This document shows positions 26,107 to 34,895 of a stretch of DNA of 64,000 nucleotides, in pieces. The translations under genes and the position numbers were made by a program. Below the pieces are notes generated by a model that saw nothing but the letters and a program-made list of their open reading frames with translations, was not told the origin of the DNA and did no database searches. This DNA is from an uncultured Tissierellia bacterium (lineage in GTDB: Bacteria > Bacillota > Clostridia > Tissierellales > Peptoniphilaceae): assembly GCA_902488465.1 (NCBI GenBank), contig CABTWE010000002.1:42705-106704 (forward strand), given 5' to 3'. Each line of letters starts with the position of its first letter. The first letter of the stretch is position 1.

Positions 26107-26719
26107 AAACATCCTCCTTTACATATTGAAGCAATTCTTCCGGTCTATCTAATATTATAGCACTTTTTTCCAAATACTCCACAGTCCCCCATCGACAGTA
26201 GTAAAAGTCTATACCGGCGTCAATTGCAGCCATATGGTCGGTGATTGCGTTTCCCACAAAGAGCACCTCGTCTTTTTCGAGTTTCATCATGTCCATATAT
26301 TTTAAAAGCATTTCGCCCGACGGCTTCGGATTTAAAACCATGTCTGCATGCACAACCGTTTCGATGTATTTTTGAAGGCCGTATCCGTTTAAAGCTAAAT
26401 TTGCCGCTTCGGCATTTCTGTTTGTCGCCATTGCTTGATGGATACCAAGCTTTTTTACCGCTTTTAAAAGATTCATAACTCCGTCGAACGGTTTTATTGA
26501 ATCGTCAATTTCTTTGTACATATTTTCAATTCTTTCGAGATTTTCCTCTTCTATATTGATATTGAACATTTTAAAACTTTCGATCTGCGTTTGATGAAAA
26601 ACTTTTTCTCTCTCAACTTGTGTGAGTTTTCTTCCAATCATATATTCATACGTTTCAATCGTCACATTTTTTGAATCGAGAAGAGTTCCGTCGCAATCGT
26701 ATATTATCGCCTTATACAT
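26075..26719 (-). CDS. HAD-superfamily phosphatase (Gph/PpaX-like)
   Basis: This 214-residue HAD hydrolase has motif I YDCDGTLLDS, motif II ATNRN, Lys in LNPKPSG and motif IV FVGNAITDHMAA. The cap domain is alpha-helical (subclass I). It overlaps the GDPD gene by 32 bp and follows ugpC closely, so it may act on a phosphate ester imported or released by the ugp system; the substrate is inference. Confidence 0.85.
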   Translation of the reverse strand: MYKAIIYDCDGTLLDSKNVTIETYEYMIGRKLTQVEREKVFHQTQIESFKMFNINIEEENLERIENMYKEIDDSIKPFDGVMNLLKAVKKLGIHQAMATNRNAEAANLALNGYGLQKYIETVVHADMVLNPKPSGEMLLKYMDMMKLEKDEVLFVGNAITDHMAAIDAGIDFYYCRWGTVEYLEKSAIILDRPEELLQYVKEDVYGKNLCAQGI

Positions 26720-26728
26720 TTCATTCTC

Positions 26729-27823
26729 CTAGAGCCCAGACGGAAAAACAATCGTTTCTTCCGTATCTTTGTCGAAAATATAAAGTCTGTCCACATTCGG
26801 CAACACTTTATAAACTCTTTCTTCATAAATGCTGTCTTCCGGGTCAAACCTCATCACTAGTTTCGCACCGTCATAATATGTGTAGCAAAAAAGATCGCTT
26901 CCCATATATTCCACATTTGAAAAGAGCACTTCCACTCCGTCTTCGCCCAAGACAAAATCTTCAGAACGAATGCCGAGATAAACTTCTTTTTTATCCGAAT
27001 CTCTGAGTGCCGACGAATAATATTTCGGTAAATTTATATATTTTCCTAAAAAATTTATTTGATATATGTCGTTAACTTTTTTAATTTCACTTTCGACAAT
27101 GTTCATTTGCGGACTTCCGATAAATTCAGCGATAAATTTATTTCTCGGTTTATTGTATAGATTAATCGGCGTGTCGAACTGCTCGAGAACACCTTTATTT
27201 AAAACTGCAATCCTGTCGCCCATTGTCATCGCTTCGGTTTGGTCGTGCGTAACATATACAAATGTTGTATCGAGTTCCTTGTGTAGTTTTACAATTTCAG
27301 TTCGCATTTCTACTCTGAGTTTTGCGTCAAGATTTGAAAGCGGTTCGTCTAATAGAAAAACTTTCGGCTTTCTTACCATTGCACGGCCAAGTGCAACTCT
27401 TTGGCGTTGACCGCCCGAAAGCTCACTCGGCTTTCTGTCGAGTAAGTCGGATATTTGAAGAGTTTTTGCAATTCTTTCCACTTTTTCCTTGATTTCTTCC
27501 TTAGGTACCTTTTGCATTTTGAGTGCAAAGCCCATATTGTCCCTTATAGTCATGTGCGGATAGAGAGCATAGTTTTGGAAAACCATTGCGATGTCACGGT
27601 CTTTCGCCTCAATATCGTTCACTGCATTTTCCCCTATAAAAAGTGTGCCGTCCGAAATATCTTCGAGGCCCGCAATCATTCTTAGAGTCGTGGACTTGCC
27701 GCAACCCGACGGTCCTACAAGCACGACAAATTCCTTGTCGTCGATGTTTAGATTTAAATCATTCACTGCGATATATCCGTCTTCATATTTTTTTGTTATA
27801 TTTTTAAATTTTACTTCAGCCAT
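26729..27823 (-). CDS. ugpC: sn-Glycerol-3-phosphate ABC transporter ATPase, UgpC-like
   Basis: This 364-residue ATPase of the carbohydrate-uptake CUT1 type has Walker A GPSGCGKST, signature LSGGQRQR, Walker B VFLLDEPLSNLD, H-loop VTHDQTEAMT and a C-terminal TOBE-like regulatory domain. The UgpC name rests on the ugpBAE genes and GDPD next to it; the protein alone would also fit MalK/MsmK. Confidence 0.85.
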   Translation of the reverse strand: MAEVKFKNITKKYEDGYIAVNDLNLNIDDKEFVVLVGPSGCGKSTTLRMIAGLEDISDGTLFIGENAVNDIEAKDRDIAMVFQNYALYPHMTIRDNMGFALKMQKVPKEEIKEKVERIAKTLQISDLLDRKPSELSGGQRQRVALGRAMVRKPKVFLLDEPLSNLDAKLRVEMRTEIVKLHKELDTTFVYVTHDQTEAMTMGDRIAVLNKGVLEQFDTPINLYNKPRNKFIAEFIGSPQMNIVESEIKKVNDIYQINFLGKYINLPKYYSSALRDSDKKEVYLGIRSEDFVLGEDGVEVLFSNVEYMGSDLFCYTYYDGAKLVMRFDPEDSIYEERVYKVLPNVDRLYIFDKDTEETIVFPSGL

Positions 27824-27829
27824 ATTTAC

Positions 27830-28702
27830 CTAACCTTTCACTGAGCCTGCTGTAAGTCCCTTTATCATATTCTTTTGCGCGAAAAGGAAAATCATAAGCG
27901 ATGGAATCATACATACTACAACTCCCGCAATCATCAAAACCATCGACTGTGAATCCACTGCATTAAGCATCGAAATTCCGATTTGAACTGTTCTATATTT
28001 GTCGAGTCCCGTAACAAGAAGCGGCCACATATACATATTCCATGCACCCAAAAATGAAGAAACGCTAAGAGCTGCGATCGTCGGTCTTGAGAGCGGAATT
28101 AAAATGTTTAAAACGAATCTGAAATTCGAGCAACCGTCAATTTTTGCAGCTTCGTATATTTCCTTCGGGAAAGATCTGAACGATTGTCTAAACAAAAATA
28201 TTCCCATCGCGGTCGTGAGGTATGGAAGCACGAGTCCCAAAAATGAATCTCTAAGGCCCCAACCTGACACCATCAAAAAGTTCGAAATGATTGTAGCTTC
28301 TCCCGGAATCATCATTGTGGACATTATTATCGCAAATAGAACCGATGCTCCTTTAAATTTTAAAAAGTGAAATGCGAATGCCGCAAGAAGCGCCGTAAAA
28401 ACTTGTGAAAACGTTATTATTACGGAAACTATAATCGAGTTTAAAATATATCTCCCGATCGGTGCCGTTTTAAATACGTTCAAAAAGTTCATCAAAGTCG
28501 GTTTTTGTGGAAGAAGACTTATATGTTTTGTGAAAATTTCACTCGGGTCTTTTATCGCCATCAAAAATGCATAGATTATCGGAAACAGTACAACTGTAAC
28601 GACGACAATATTCAAAAGCATAAGAAGTGCTTTTTTGAAATCTAAGCGAAAAGACTTGTTTCTTTTTATATTTATATTTTCTCTTTCTAGTACCTTTTGC
28701 AT
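27830..28702 (-). CDS. ugpE: Glycerol-3-phosphate ABC transporter permease, UgpE-like
   Basis: This 290-residue permease has about six helices and the EAA loop EIYEAAKIDGCSNFRFVLNILIPLSRP. The chosen ATG follows GAAAGGTGA; the in-frame TTG before it overlaps the ribosome site. It pairs with the UgpA-like permease immediately upstream. Confidence 0.86.
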   Translation of the reverse strand: MQKVLERENINIKRNKSFRLDFKKALLMLLNIVVVTVVLFPIIYAFLMAIKDPSEIFTKHISLLPQKPTLMNFLNVFKTAPIGRYILNSIIVSVIITFSQVFTALLAAFAFHFLKFKGASVLFAIIMSTMMIPGEATIISNFLMVSGWGLRDSFLGLVLPYLTTAMGIFLFRQSFRSFPKEIYEAAKIDGCSNFRFVLNILIPLSRPTIAALSVSSFLGAWNMYMWPLLVTGLDKYRTVQIGISMLNAVDSQSMVLMIAGVVVCMIPSLMIFLFAQKNMIKGLTAGSVKG

Positions 28703-28706
28703 AAAA

Positions 28707-29579
28707 TCACCTTTCTGCAAGAGACTTGCCGCCTCTGTTGGTTTTAAACAAAATTATTGTAAAAATCATTACAATAAAAAATAAAACTATGGACTCCGCC
28801 GAAGCATATCCATATTTGTAGTTTTCAAACGCATTTTTATAGATGTCGTGAACTATAACATTTGTCGATTCACCCGGTCCGCCCATTGTGAGAAGTTTTA
28901 TCTGCGCGAACGATTGAAATGCGTTAATCACATTTGTGACAATTACAAAAAACATTATCGGTTTAAGCGAAGGCAAAGTTATATATCTGAACTTCTGAAA
29001 GCCGTTCGCTCCGTCAATGCTCGCACTTTCATATAGCGAGGAGTCGATTGCAGCAAGTCCGGCGCTCAAGTATAGAAAATTCATTCCGGAATTTAGCCAT
29101 GCCGTAAGAACGCTCACAGATATGAGCGCCATTGTCGGGTCTTCAAGCCAACTTATACCGGAGCCGAAAATAAGATTCAAAGCTCCGATACTTCTGTTTA
29201 ACATAACTTTAAACACAAGCGCCATGCCCGAAGAGGCGATGGCCATCGGAAGGCTGTATGCCGCAGAGAAAATTTTTATTCCCGGAAAACTTCTTTGACA
29301 AAGAAGTGCGGTCATAAAGCCGAGTCCGACGCCCACCAACACAACTATTAACACATACATGAAGGTCACAACGAGACTGTTATAAAACGACGGCGATGTG
29401 AAGAGCGTCGTGTAGTTCTCAAGCCCTATAAAGAGATTGCTGTTTCCCATTCTGTCCGTCAAAAAAAGACTTCTATAAATAGTTTTTATAAACGGATAAA
29501 ATGTGAAAACTAGAAACCCTACCATCGCCGGCATAATATAAGAATATGCGGATTTTGTATATTTGTTTTTGCTGTTCAT
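28707..29579 (-). CDS. ugpA: Glycerol-3-phosphate ABC transporter permease, UgpA-like
   Basis: This 290-residue permease has six helices and the EAA loop LYESASIDGANGFQKFRYITLPSLKP. It sits in the order B-A-E-C, like the ugp operon of other bacteria. It starts 1 nt after the ugpB stop. Confidence 0.86.
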   Translation of the reverse strand: MNSKNKYTKSAYSYIMPAMVGFLVFTFYPFIKTIYRSLFLTDRMGNSNLFIGLENYTTLFTSPSFYNSLVVTFMYVLIVVLVGVGLGFMTALLCQRSFPGIKIFSAAYSLPMAIASSGMALVFKVMLNRSIGALNLIFGSGISWLEDPTMALISVSVLTAWLNSGMNFLYLSAGLAAIDSSLYESASIDGANGFQKFRYITLPSLKPIMFFVIVTNVINAFQSFAQIKLLTMGGPGESTNVIVHDIYKNAFENYKYGYASAESIVLFFIVMIFTIILFKTNRGGKSLAER

Positions 29580-29580
29580 G

Positions 29581-30897
29581 CTATTTCTTGTTTGCTCTGT
29601 TGTAGTCGTTTATTGCGGAGTCAATATCCTTTTGCATTGCTTCCGCTGCTTCTTTCGGAGTTTTCACACCATTTAGCATATCTTCAACATATTTTTCAAA
29701 AACTTGTCTGCTTTCTTGATAAACTGCACAGATTGCCCCTTGGCTTTCCGGAGTTGAGTCGTGAAGTTGGTCGATTGCAGTTTTGAATTGCGGGAACTTC
29801 TTGATGTTTTCCTTAAACACATCTTCATCGTGTGCTTTCACATTCACAGGAAAATATCCGCTGTTTGCATTCCAATATGCTTGTGACTTCGGAGAAACCA
29901 TATATGAAATGAAATCCCATGCGCCGGCTTTTCTCTCGTCGCTTCCCGAGTCTATCATATAAAGAGATGCACCGCCGATTGAAACCATTCCCTTGTCGTC
30001 TTTGTTTACTGCAGGATAATATGCAGTTCCGACTTCAAATTTATCTCCGACTTCTTGCAAAATTCCTGCAAGTGATGCTGTCGAGCCGAAAGTCATTGCT
30101 GAAACTCCGGAAACGAATTCTTGTTTTCCACCCGTTCTTCCAACGTTTGGAGCAATGCCCTTGTCGGCAAGTTCTTTCCATCTTTCGAGAATATTTTCCA
30201 TTCCGCCGTTTTCAACAAACACAGTCTTTGTAGGATTGCCGCCTCTTCCATTGTTCATATCGAAGAGCGGTTTTTCTTGTTTTAACATAAATTGGTCGAC
30301 CCACCAGCCGTAAATCGACATACTTAGTGGCATTTCAACGCCTTTTGCCTTAAGTTTTTCTCCGACTTCAACCATTTCTTCAAGACTCTTCGGCACTTCT
30401 GTAATTCCCGCCTTTTTAAACATATCCTTATTGTAATAAAGAAGCGGTGTCGATGAGTTGAAAGGCATAGAGTTCAACTTTCCATCGATTGTATAGTATG
30501 CCAAAAGGTTCGGCTCCAAATCTGCCGTGTTGAAATTTGTCTTGTCGATCATTTCTTGTACCGGTGTGATTAGCCCCGAGTCAATCATAAATCTTGCACC
30601 TAATTCAAAAACTTGTACTATATCAACATCAAGAGCGCTGCCCGACGATGCCGATCTAAGCTTTGTAAGAGCGTCGTCATATTCGCCTTGGAATTCAGCT
30701 TTTACCAAATACTTATCTTGAGATGCGTTGTAATCTGCAACCATCTTGTCGATTGCTTCGTTTAAGTTTCCACCCATGGAGTGCCAAAATGTTATTACGG
30801 TTCTTCCGTCTTCTTTTGCTGCACTTCCTGACTTTTTGCAACCTGCTGTAAAAAGCATTGCAAATACAGTTAATAAAATTAAAATTCTTTGTTTCAT
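29581..30897 (-). CDS. ugpB: Glycerol-3-phosphate-binding lipoprotein, UgpB-like
   Basis: This 438-residue solute-binding protein of the CUT1/SBP type has a lipoprotein signal with Cys20 (LFTAGCKKSG). TVITFWHSMGGNLNEAIDKMV is close to the UgpB N-terminal pattern, and GAWDFISYMVSPKSQAYW is typical of the family C-terminal lobe. The ATG has AAGGAGG seven bases upstream, and an extended open frame before it lacks a signal. The lipidated protein would sit on the outer face of the membrane. Confidence 0.87.
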   Translation of the reverse strand: MKQRILILLTVFAMLFTAGCKKSGSAAKEDGRTVITFWHSMGGNLNEAIDKMVADYNASQDKYLVKAEFQGEYDDALTKLRSASSGSALDVDIVQVFELGARFMIDSGLITPVQEMIDKTNFNTADLEPNLLAYYTIDGKLNSMPFNSSTPLLYYNKDMFKKAGITEVPKSLEEMVEVGEKLKAKGVEMPLSMSIYGWWVDQFMLKQEKPLFDMNNGRGGNPTKTVFVENGGMENILERWKELADKGIAPNVGRTGGKQEFVSGVSAMTFGSTASLAGILQEVGDKFEVGTAYYPAVNKDDKGMVSIGGASLYMIDSGSDERKAGAWDFISYMVSPKSQAYWNANSGYFPVNVKAHDEDVFKENIKKFPQFKTAIDQLHDSTPESQGAICAVYQESRQVFEKYVEDMLNGVKTPKEAAEAMQKDIDSAINDYNRANKK

Positions 30898-31033
30898 AAT
30901 TACCTCCTTGAAACTAATTCTCATTATAGCGAGCCATTGTTTTTGTATTATTTGCAGGTTGTAAAATGTAAATAAAAAAATAATAAAGAATAGCATACAC
31001 TGATAAATATTTTTAATAAAGAAATTTAAATCA

Positions 31034-31063
31034 CAAAAAAAAGGAGGCTTAATGCTCCTTTTT
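31034..31063 (-). terminator. Terminator of the two-component operon
   Basis: A 9-bp stem AAAAAGGAG / CTCCTTTTT is followed by a T-run on the minus strand. The response-regulator stop codon lies in the loop. Confidence 0.8.
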
Positions 31064-31657
31064 ATTTGCATATGGGTTGATGTAGCCTTTTTCCATGCCG
31101 GAATTGTAGGCTTCAACTATATTTTTCACGCCGAACTTTTCATAGATTGAGGCTATATGGTTGTAGAGGGTGCGTTCGCTGATGTGGAGTTTTTCGGCAA
31201 TTTCCTTTTTGCTATCGCCCTTTACAAGTTCCGTGAGGACTTCCACTTCCCTGGGGCTGAGTTCGTTTACAATCTCGACAGCCTTGGCCTGGGTCTTGCC
31301 ATCGTGCACTCTCCTTAGCCTTTCCATCATGTCCCCGATTTCTATGGACTTGTTGATAAAGTCTTTGGCCCCGTATTCAAAGGCTCGCTGCCTATAATTT
31401 TCCAAATCATAAGAGGTCAAGATGACTATCTTTTGGTCGGGGAATTTTTCCAAGATTCCACCTATCATCTCCAAGCCAGTTTTTTCTCCCCGCAGATTTA
31501 TATCCAGGAGCAAAATATCATAGGCATTTTTCAAATTTGCGTCCAGGTCTTTAGAATCAGATATATAGGTGCACATTTCGACCCCCTCCTGCTCTTCCAA
31601 GAGGACCTTTATAGATTGGCCCAGAATCTTGTGATCGTCTAAGAGTAAAATTTTAAT
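31049..31657 (-). CDS. NarL/LuxR-family response regulator, probable ATT start codon
   Basis: Read from an ATT at 31657 the protein is 202 residues. The receiver has an N-terminal acidic pair (KILLLDDHKILG), phospho-acceptor Asp52 (ILLLDINLRG), ILTSYD and FINKS. The LuxR-type HTH has LSPREVEVLTELVKGDSKKEIAEKLHISERTLYNHI. No ATG, GTG or TTG precedes the acidic pair in frame; the first TTG would remove 19 residues and destroy the active site. GGAGGTGAGGG lies five bases before the ATT. It overlaps the kinase gene by 5 bp. Codon use looks less AT-rich than its neighbours. Confidence 0.85.
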   Translation of the reverse strand: MKILLLDDHKILGQSIKVLLEEQEGVEMCTYISDSKDLDANLKNAYDILLLDINLRGEKTGLEMIGGILEKFPDQKIVILTSYDLENYRQRAFEYGAKDFINKSIEIGDMMERLRRVHDGKTQAKAVEIVNELSPREVEVLTELVKGDSKKEIAEKLHISERTLYNHIASIYEKFGVKNIVEAYNSGMEKGYINPYANKKEH

Positions 31658-32801
31658 TTTCCCTCACCTCCATGAGTACTTGGGTAAACAATTTGTCCCC
31701 CTTCAAATCATAATTTATCTTTCCAGAATTGGACTCGACCAAAAGAGTCAGAATCAAAATCCCCCTCTTGGAATCCTGGATCTTTTTGAAATCCTCCTTG
31801 GTCGCCCCGTCGCTCTCCAAATTTATAAGGACTTTATTATCCTCCATGCCCAAATGATAATTTAAATATCTACCCTCTGAATGCTTGTAAATATTGTTGA
31901 CCAGCTCTTTGGAGACCAAAAGCAAGAGGCGTTTTAATTTTTTATCTTTAAGAGTCGCGGCCTCAGGCTCTATATCCATGTGGACGTCCAAGTCCTTACC
32001 CTTGTAAAGGCTGGCAATATTTGCGAAGACATGCTCCAAGGAAGCACCCACATCGATGTCATCGTAAACATTTGATTGATAGTATTTCATAATCCCCCTG
32101 GCCTTGTCCTCCAGGTCGGTCAAAATCTCCTTGACGAAGTCCAAGTCAGGGTCCTTGGTCGACAGGTAATTCTTGGAAGCAAAAATATCCTGGACAATAT
32201 CGTCGTGGATAACGCGGGCAAATTCTTCCCTCTCTTGACCAATGTGGTCAGACAGATAATAGAGCTTGTAAATCTTGTCATATATATTTTCTTGTTCTTT
32301 AAAATACAAGGTCAAAACCAATTCAAAAAACAAATAGGTAAAATGATACATCAAGTCTATTGATTTTGGATCAATGCCGAATATATAAACTGTAACACCA
32401 GCAAACACTCCAAAACCCAAAGCCAAGATGAGCAAAGACCTCAGTGTCAGTGGTAATATATTAATGTTTTTAAAATTTTTTATCTTTAAAAATTTCACAA
32501 GATAAATGCAAATAAAAACATAGGTCAGATAAATAATTTTAGTATTAAAACTAACATAGTCCAAGGCACCAACGGCAATGGGGACCATAAATAAAATACT
32601 GTATATTAAAGAAGTCCTAAAAGAAATTTTATTATTAGACAACTCCACTGCAACAAAAATAATAATTACACGCCTAGCTAAATTTATTATTTTTTCCAGA
32701 ACTGCATAGTCTTTTACCAAAAGCCCAGTTGCTTGAAGAATAGCAAAATACATCAGTATAAAAGCATGGATGCTAATATTTTTTAACATTTTCTTGTACA
32801 T
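31653..32801 (-). CDS. Sensor histidine kinase (HisKA_3-type, NarL partner)
   Basis: This 382-residue protein has about six hydrophobic membrane segments in residues 1-165, then a dimerisation helix with phospho-acceptor His199 (EFARVIHDDIVQD) and an ATPase domain with N-box ELVNNIYKHSEG. The G1 box is weak (LESDGAT) and the G2 region reads RGILILTLL, so ATP binding may be atypical. The gene and its regulator are richer in G and C than the surroundings, suggesting transfer. It is cognate to the response regulator downstream and follows an ABC exporter gene. Confidence 0.82.
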   Translation of the reverse strand: MYKKMLKNISIHAFILMYFAILQATGLLVKDYAVLEKIINLARRVIIIFVAVELSNNKISFRTSLIYSILFMVPIAVGALDYVSFNTKIIYLTYVFICIYLVKFLKIKNFKNINILPLTLRSLLILALGFGVFAGVTVYIFGIDPKSIDLMYHFTYLFFELVLTLYFKEQENIYDKIYKLYYLSDHIGQEREEFARVIHDDIVQDIFASKNYLSTKDPDLDFVKEILTDLEDKARGIMKYYQSNVYDDIDVGASLEHVFANIASLYKGKDLDVHMDIEPEAATLKDKKLKRLLLLVSKELVNNIYKHSEGRYLNYHLGMEDNKVLINLESDGATKEDFKKIQDSKRGILILTLLVESNSGKINYDLKGDKLFTQVLMEVREN

Positions 32802-32880
32802 ATACTCACCGACCCCTCTATAGCTTTATTTTACCATATAGAATGAAGTTATCACAGTCCTTTAAGAAAATAAGACAAAT

Positions 32881-34455
32881 TTATAACCTTATAACTTGAT
32901 CAAATCTTTTTAGTGTATTTTCATCATTTACATGGGTGATGACGATAACAATCCTATCTTTGATTCCAAAAATCAAATCAAAAATAATTTCGCTTGTTTC
33001 CTTATCCAAGTTACTTGTAGGCTCATCAAAAATCATAACATCATAATTTTCTACCAGGAATCTTGCAATGTCTATCCTTTGTTTTTCACCTGTGGACACT
33101 TGGTTCCTGCTCCCTTCTTCAATAGACTTATCTAAAAAGCTGTCATTAAATTTCAATTCCCTATAAAGACCATTATTAGCTTCAAATTTTCTATAGAGCT
33201 CTATGTTATCTCTTACAGATCCATCAATATAAAAGTCGTTTCTTTGTATATAAGCAACTTTCTTATATAGGTCGTCGGTCAAAATTGTATTTACATCTTG
33301 CTTGTTTAACTGGATCTCGCCTTTGTACTGGTCTGAGCCATAATATTTCATTATTAGCTTAGCAAGAGTGGACTTTCCTCGCCCGGATTCTCCCACTATG
33401 GCGTAGGTTTTTCCTTTTTCAAATTTTGTATTAAAGTCTTCAAAAATTATCTTATCTTCTGCAAACTTAAAATCCAAGTCTTTAATGTCTATAGTTGAAA
33501 TATTGTTTTGAATTAGTTGACCTTTATTTTTCTCTGTTGATAAAATTTCATCAAAACTTTTCATGATGTCGCTAACTGTCCCCATCAAGTTTTTATTATA
33601 GGCTAATTGTTGCAAGGGATTAAACACGCCATTTAACAAGTTTATTGCAGAAATTAATAAACCAACTGTAATATCTCCCCTAAGAGCAAACCATACCCCT
33701 ATTGACATGCAAGCCAATTGGGCAAAAAAGCTGAAAAAAAGTCCAAGGTCATTGGCAAGGCTAGATACAAATATATATGAAAACCTGCTTTTCTCATATT
33801 GTTTATCCCTATCAAGGTATTTTTTCAAAAAAATATCAGATACGCCAAGTAGTTTAATTTGTTCAAAGCCTTTTAGATGATTATTTATTACCTTTAAGTA
33901 GTTCGCACTTTCATCTGAAAATTCATTGGTTTTTTTAGCCATTATTACTCCCGGTAATTGGGATAAAACTATCGTAACAAGTGAAACCCCAACGAATGAT
34001 AAACCCAATTTCCAATTAATAAAAAATATTGTTCCAATACTAACCAAGGCCGATATAAAGTTTGCAACAATCTCACATCTAGGTGACAAATAGTTTGTTT
34101 GCAATAGGTCAATGTTTTTTGTAAAGTTGTTCAAATAATATTCATTTGACTTTGATACATAATCGTTCATTTCCTTTTTATTGACAGACACATAAAGGTC
34201 TTTTTTGGCATCTCTAATTATGTCTGATACATTTTTACTCTTTATATACGTGAATAAAAGGGAAACAATAAACCATCCGATTACAACCTTAAGACATGCT
34301 AATATTTTTGAAACAAAGTCTACATCTTGGTTAACTACAACGTCAACAACTGTTCCTAGTCTAACAGAAAACATGGCAAATAAAAACGCTGACCCTATAC
34401 TTAAAATCACCGCCAAAATATATGTCAACCAATGGTTCTTAATTATTTTATTCAT
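32881..34455 (-). CDS. ABC exporter with altered signature motif
   Basis: This 524-residue fused permease-ATPase has Walker A GESGRGKST, Walker B VMIFDEPTSNLD and H-loop ITHVND. The signature reads VSTGEKQR, so the second position of LSGGQ is kept but Gly is replaced by Thr. It sits with a two-component system downstream and a truncated ABC ATPase upstream. Originally this may have been a heterodimeric exporter whose partner is now broken. Substrate unknown; two-component/ABC pairs in Firmicutes often respond to peptides or antibiotics. Confidence 0.8.
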   Translation of the reverse strand: MNKIIKNHWLTYILAVILSIGSAFLFAMFSVRLGTVVDVVVNQDVDFVSKILACLKVVIGWFIVSLLFTYIKSKNVSDIIRDAKKDLYVSVNKKEMNDYVSKSNEYYLNNFTKNIDLLQTNYLSPRCEIVANFISALVSIGTIFFINWKLGLSFVGVSLVTIVLSQLPGVIMAKKTNEFSDESANYLKVINNHLKGFEQIKLLGVSDIFLKKYLDRDKQYEKSRFSYIFVSSLANDLGLFFSFFAQLACMSIGVWFALRGDITVGLLISAINLLNGVFNPLQQLAYNKNLMGTVSDIMKSFDEILSTEKNKGQLIQNNISTIDIKDLDFKFAEDKIIFEDFNTKFEKGKTYAIVGESGRGKSTLAKLIMKYYGSDQYKGEIQLNKQDVNTILTDDLYKKVAYIQRNDFYIDGSVRDNIELYRKFEANNGLYRELKFNDSFLDKSIEEGSRNQVSTGEKQRIDIARFLVENYDVMIFDEPTSNLDKETSEIIFDLIFGIKDRIVIVITHVNDENTLKRFDQVIRL

Positions 34456-34479
34456 AGTAAACCTCCTTTAATATTTTTT

Positions 34480-34512
34480 ATTCTAACATGAGTTAAAAAA
34501 GATTACATGAGT
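34480..34512 (-). promoter_or_regulatory. ABC exporter promoter with ACTCATGT direct repeats
   Basis: A TAGAAT -10 lacks a recognisable -35. Instead two ACTCATGT copies spaced 19 bp apart lie directly upstream of the -10, flanked by similar T/A bases. This layout suggests an activator-dependent promoter, possibly under the linked response regulator. Confidence 0.5.
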
Positions 34513-34545
34513 AAATACTGCAATTTTTATTTTTTCATTACAATA

Positions 34546-34577
34546 CCCCCTTATTTCCGTGTCCGGATTTAAGGGGG
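34546..34577. repeat. Two-tier inverted repeat
   Basis: CCCCCTTA and TAAGGGGG enclose an inner TCCG/CGGA stem with a 4-nt loop. No T-run follows on either strand, so it is not a clear terminator. Confidence 0.6.
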
Positions 34578-34612
34578 CAGTACAATTTCTCCACAACTTT
34601 ATTTTTATATTT

Positions 34613-34895
34613 TTACAAAGTGATTTCTTTATTGGATATTTCTCTTGGTAAGTCATCATGGGAGATTATAAAGGTTATTCTCTTATTTCTCTCTTCGTTA
34701 ACGCGTGCGTAGATTTCACGAGCTGACTTGTCGTCTATGTTGGATGTGATTTCGTCCAAAATCAAGACATCCGGATCTCTATATATGGCCCTGGCGAAGG
34801 CTATTCTTTGTTTTTCCCCGCCAGATAAATTGGCGACTGCTGGATTTATAATTGTATCCACACTTTTGTTTGCAAAGATTGGGGCCAGGAGTTTT
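34613..34895 (-). pseudogene. Truncated ABC transporter ATPase (C-terminal remnant)
   Basis: Only the last part of an ATPase domain remains: PAVANLSGGEKQRIAFARAI, Walker B VLILDEITSNID (Ala/Thr variation after the Glu) and H-loop IISHDD. There is no Walker A and no membrane domain. The reading frame continues about 15 codons upstream into sequence that does not look like protein. The break coincides with a structured GC-richer segment. It was probably the partner of the next ABC exporter. Confidence 0.75.
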
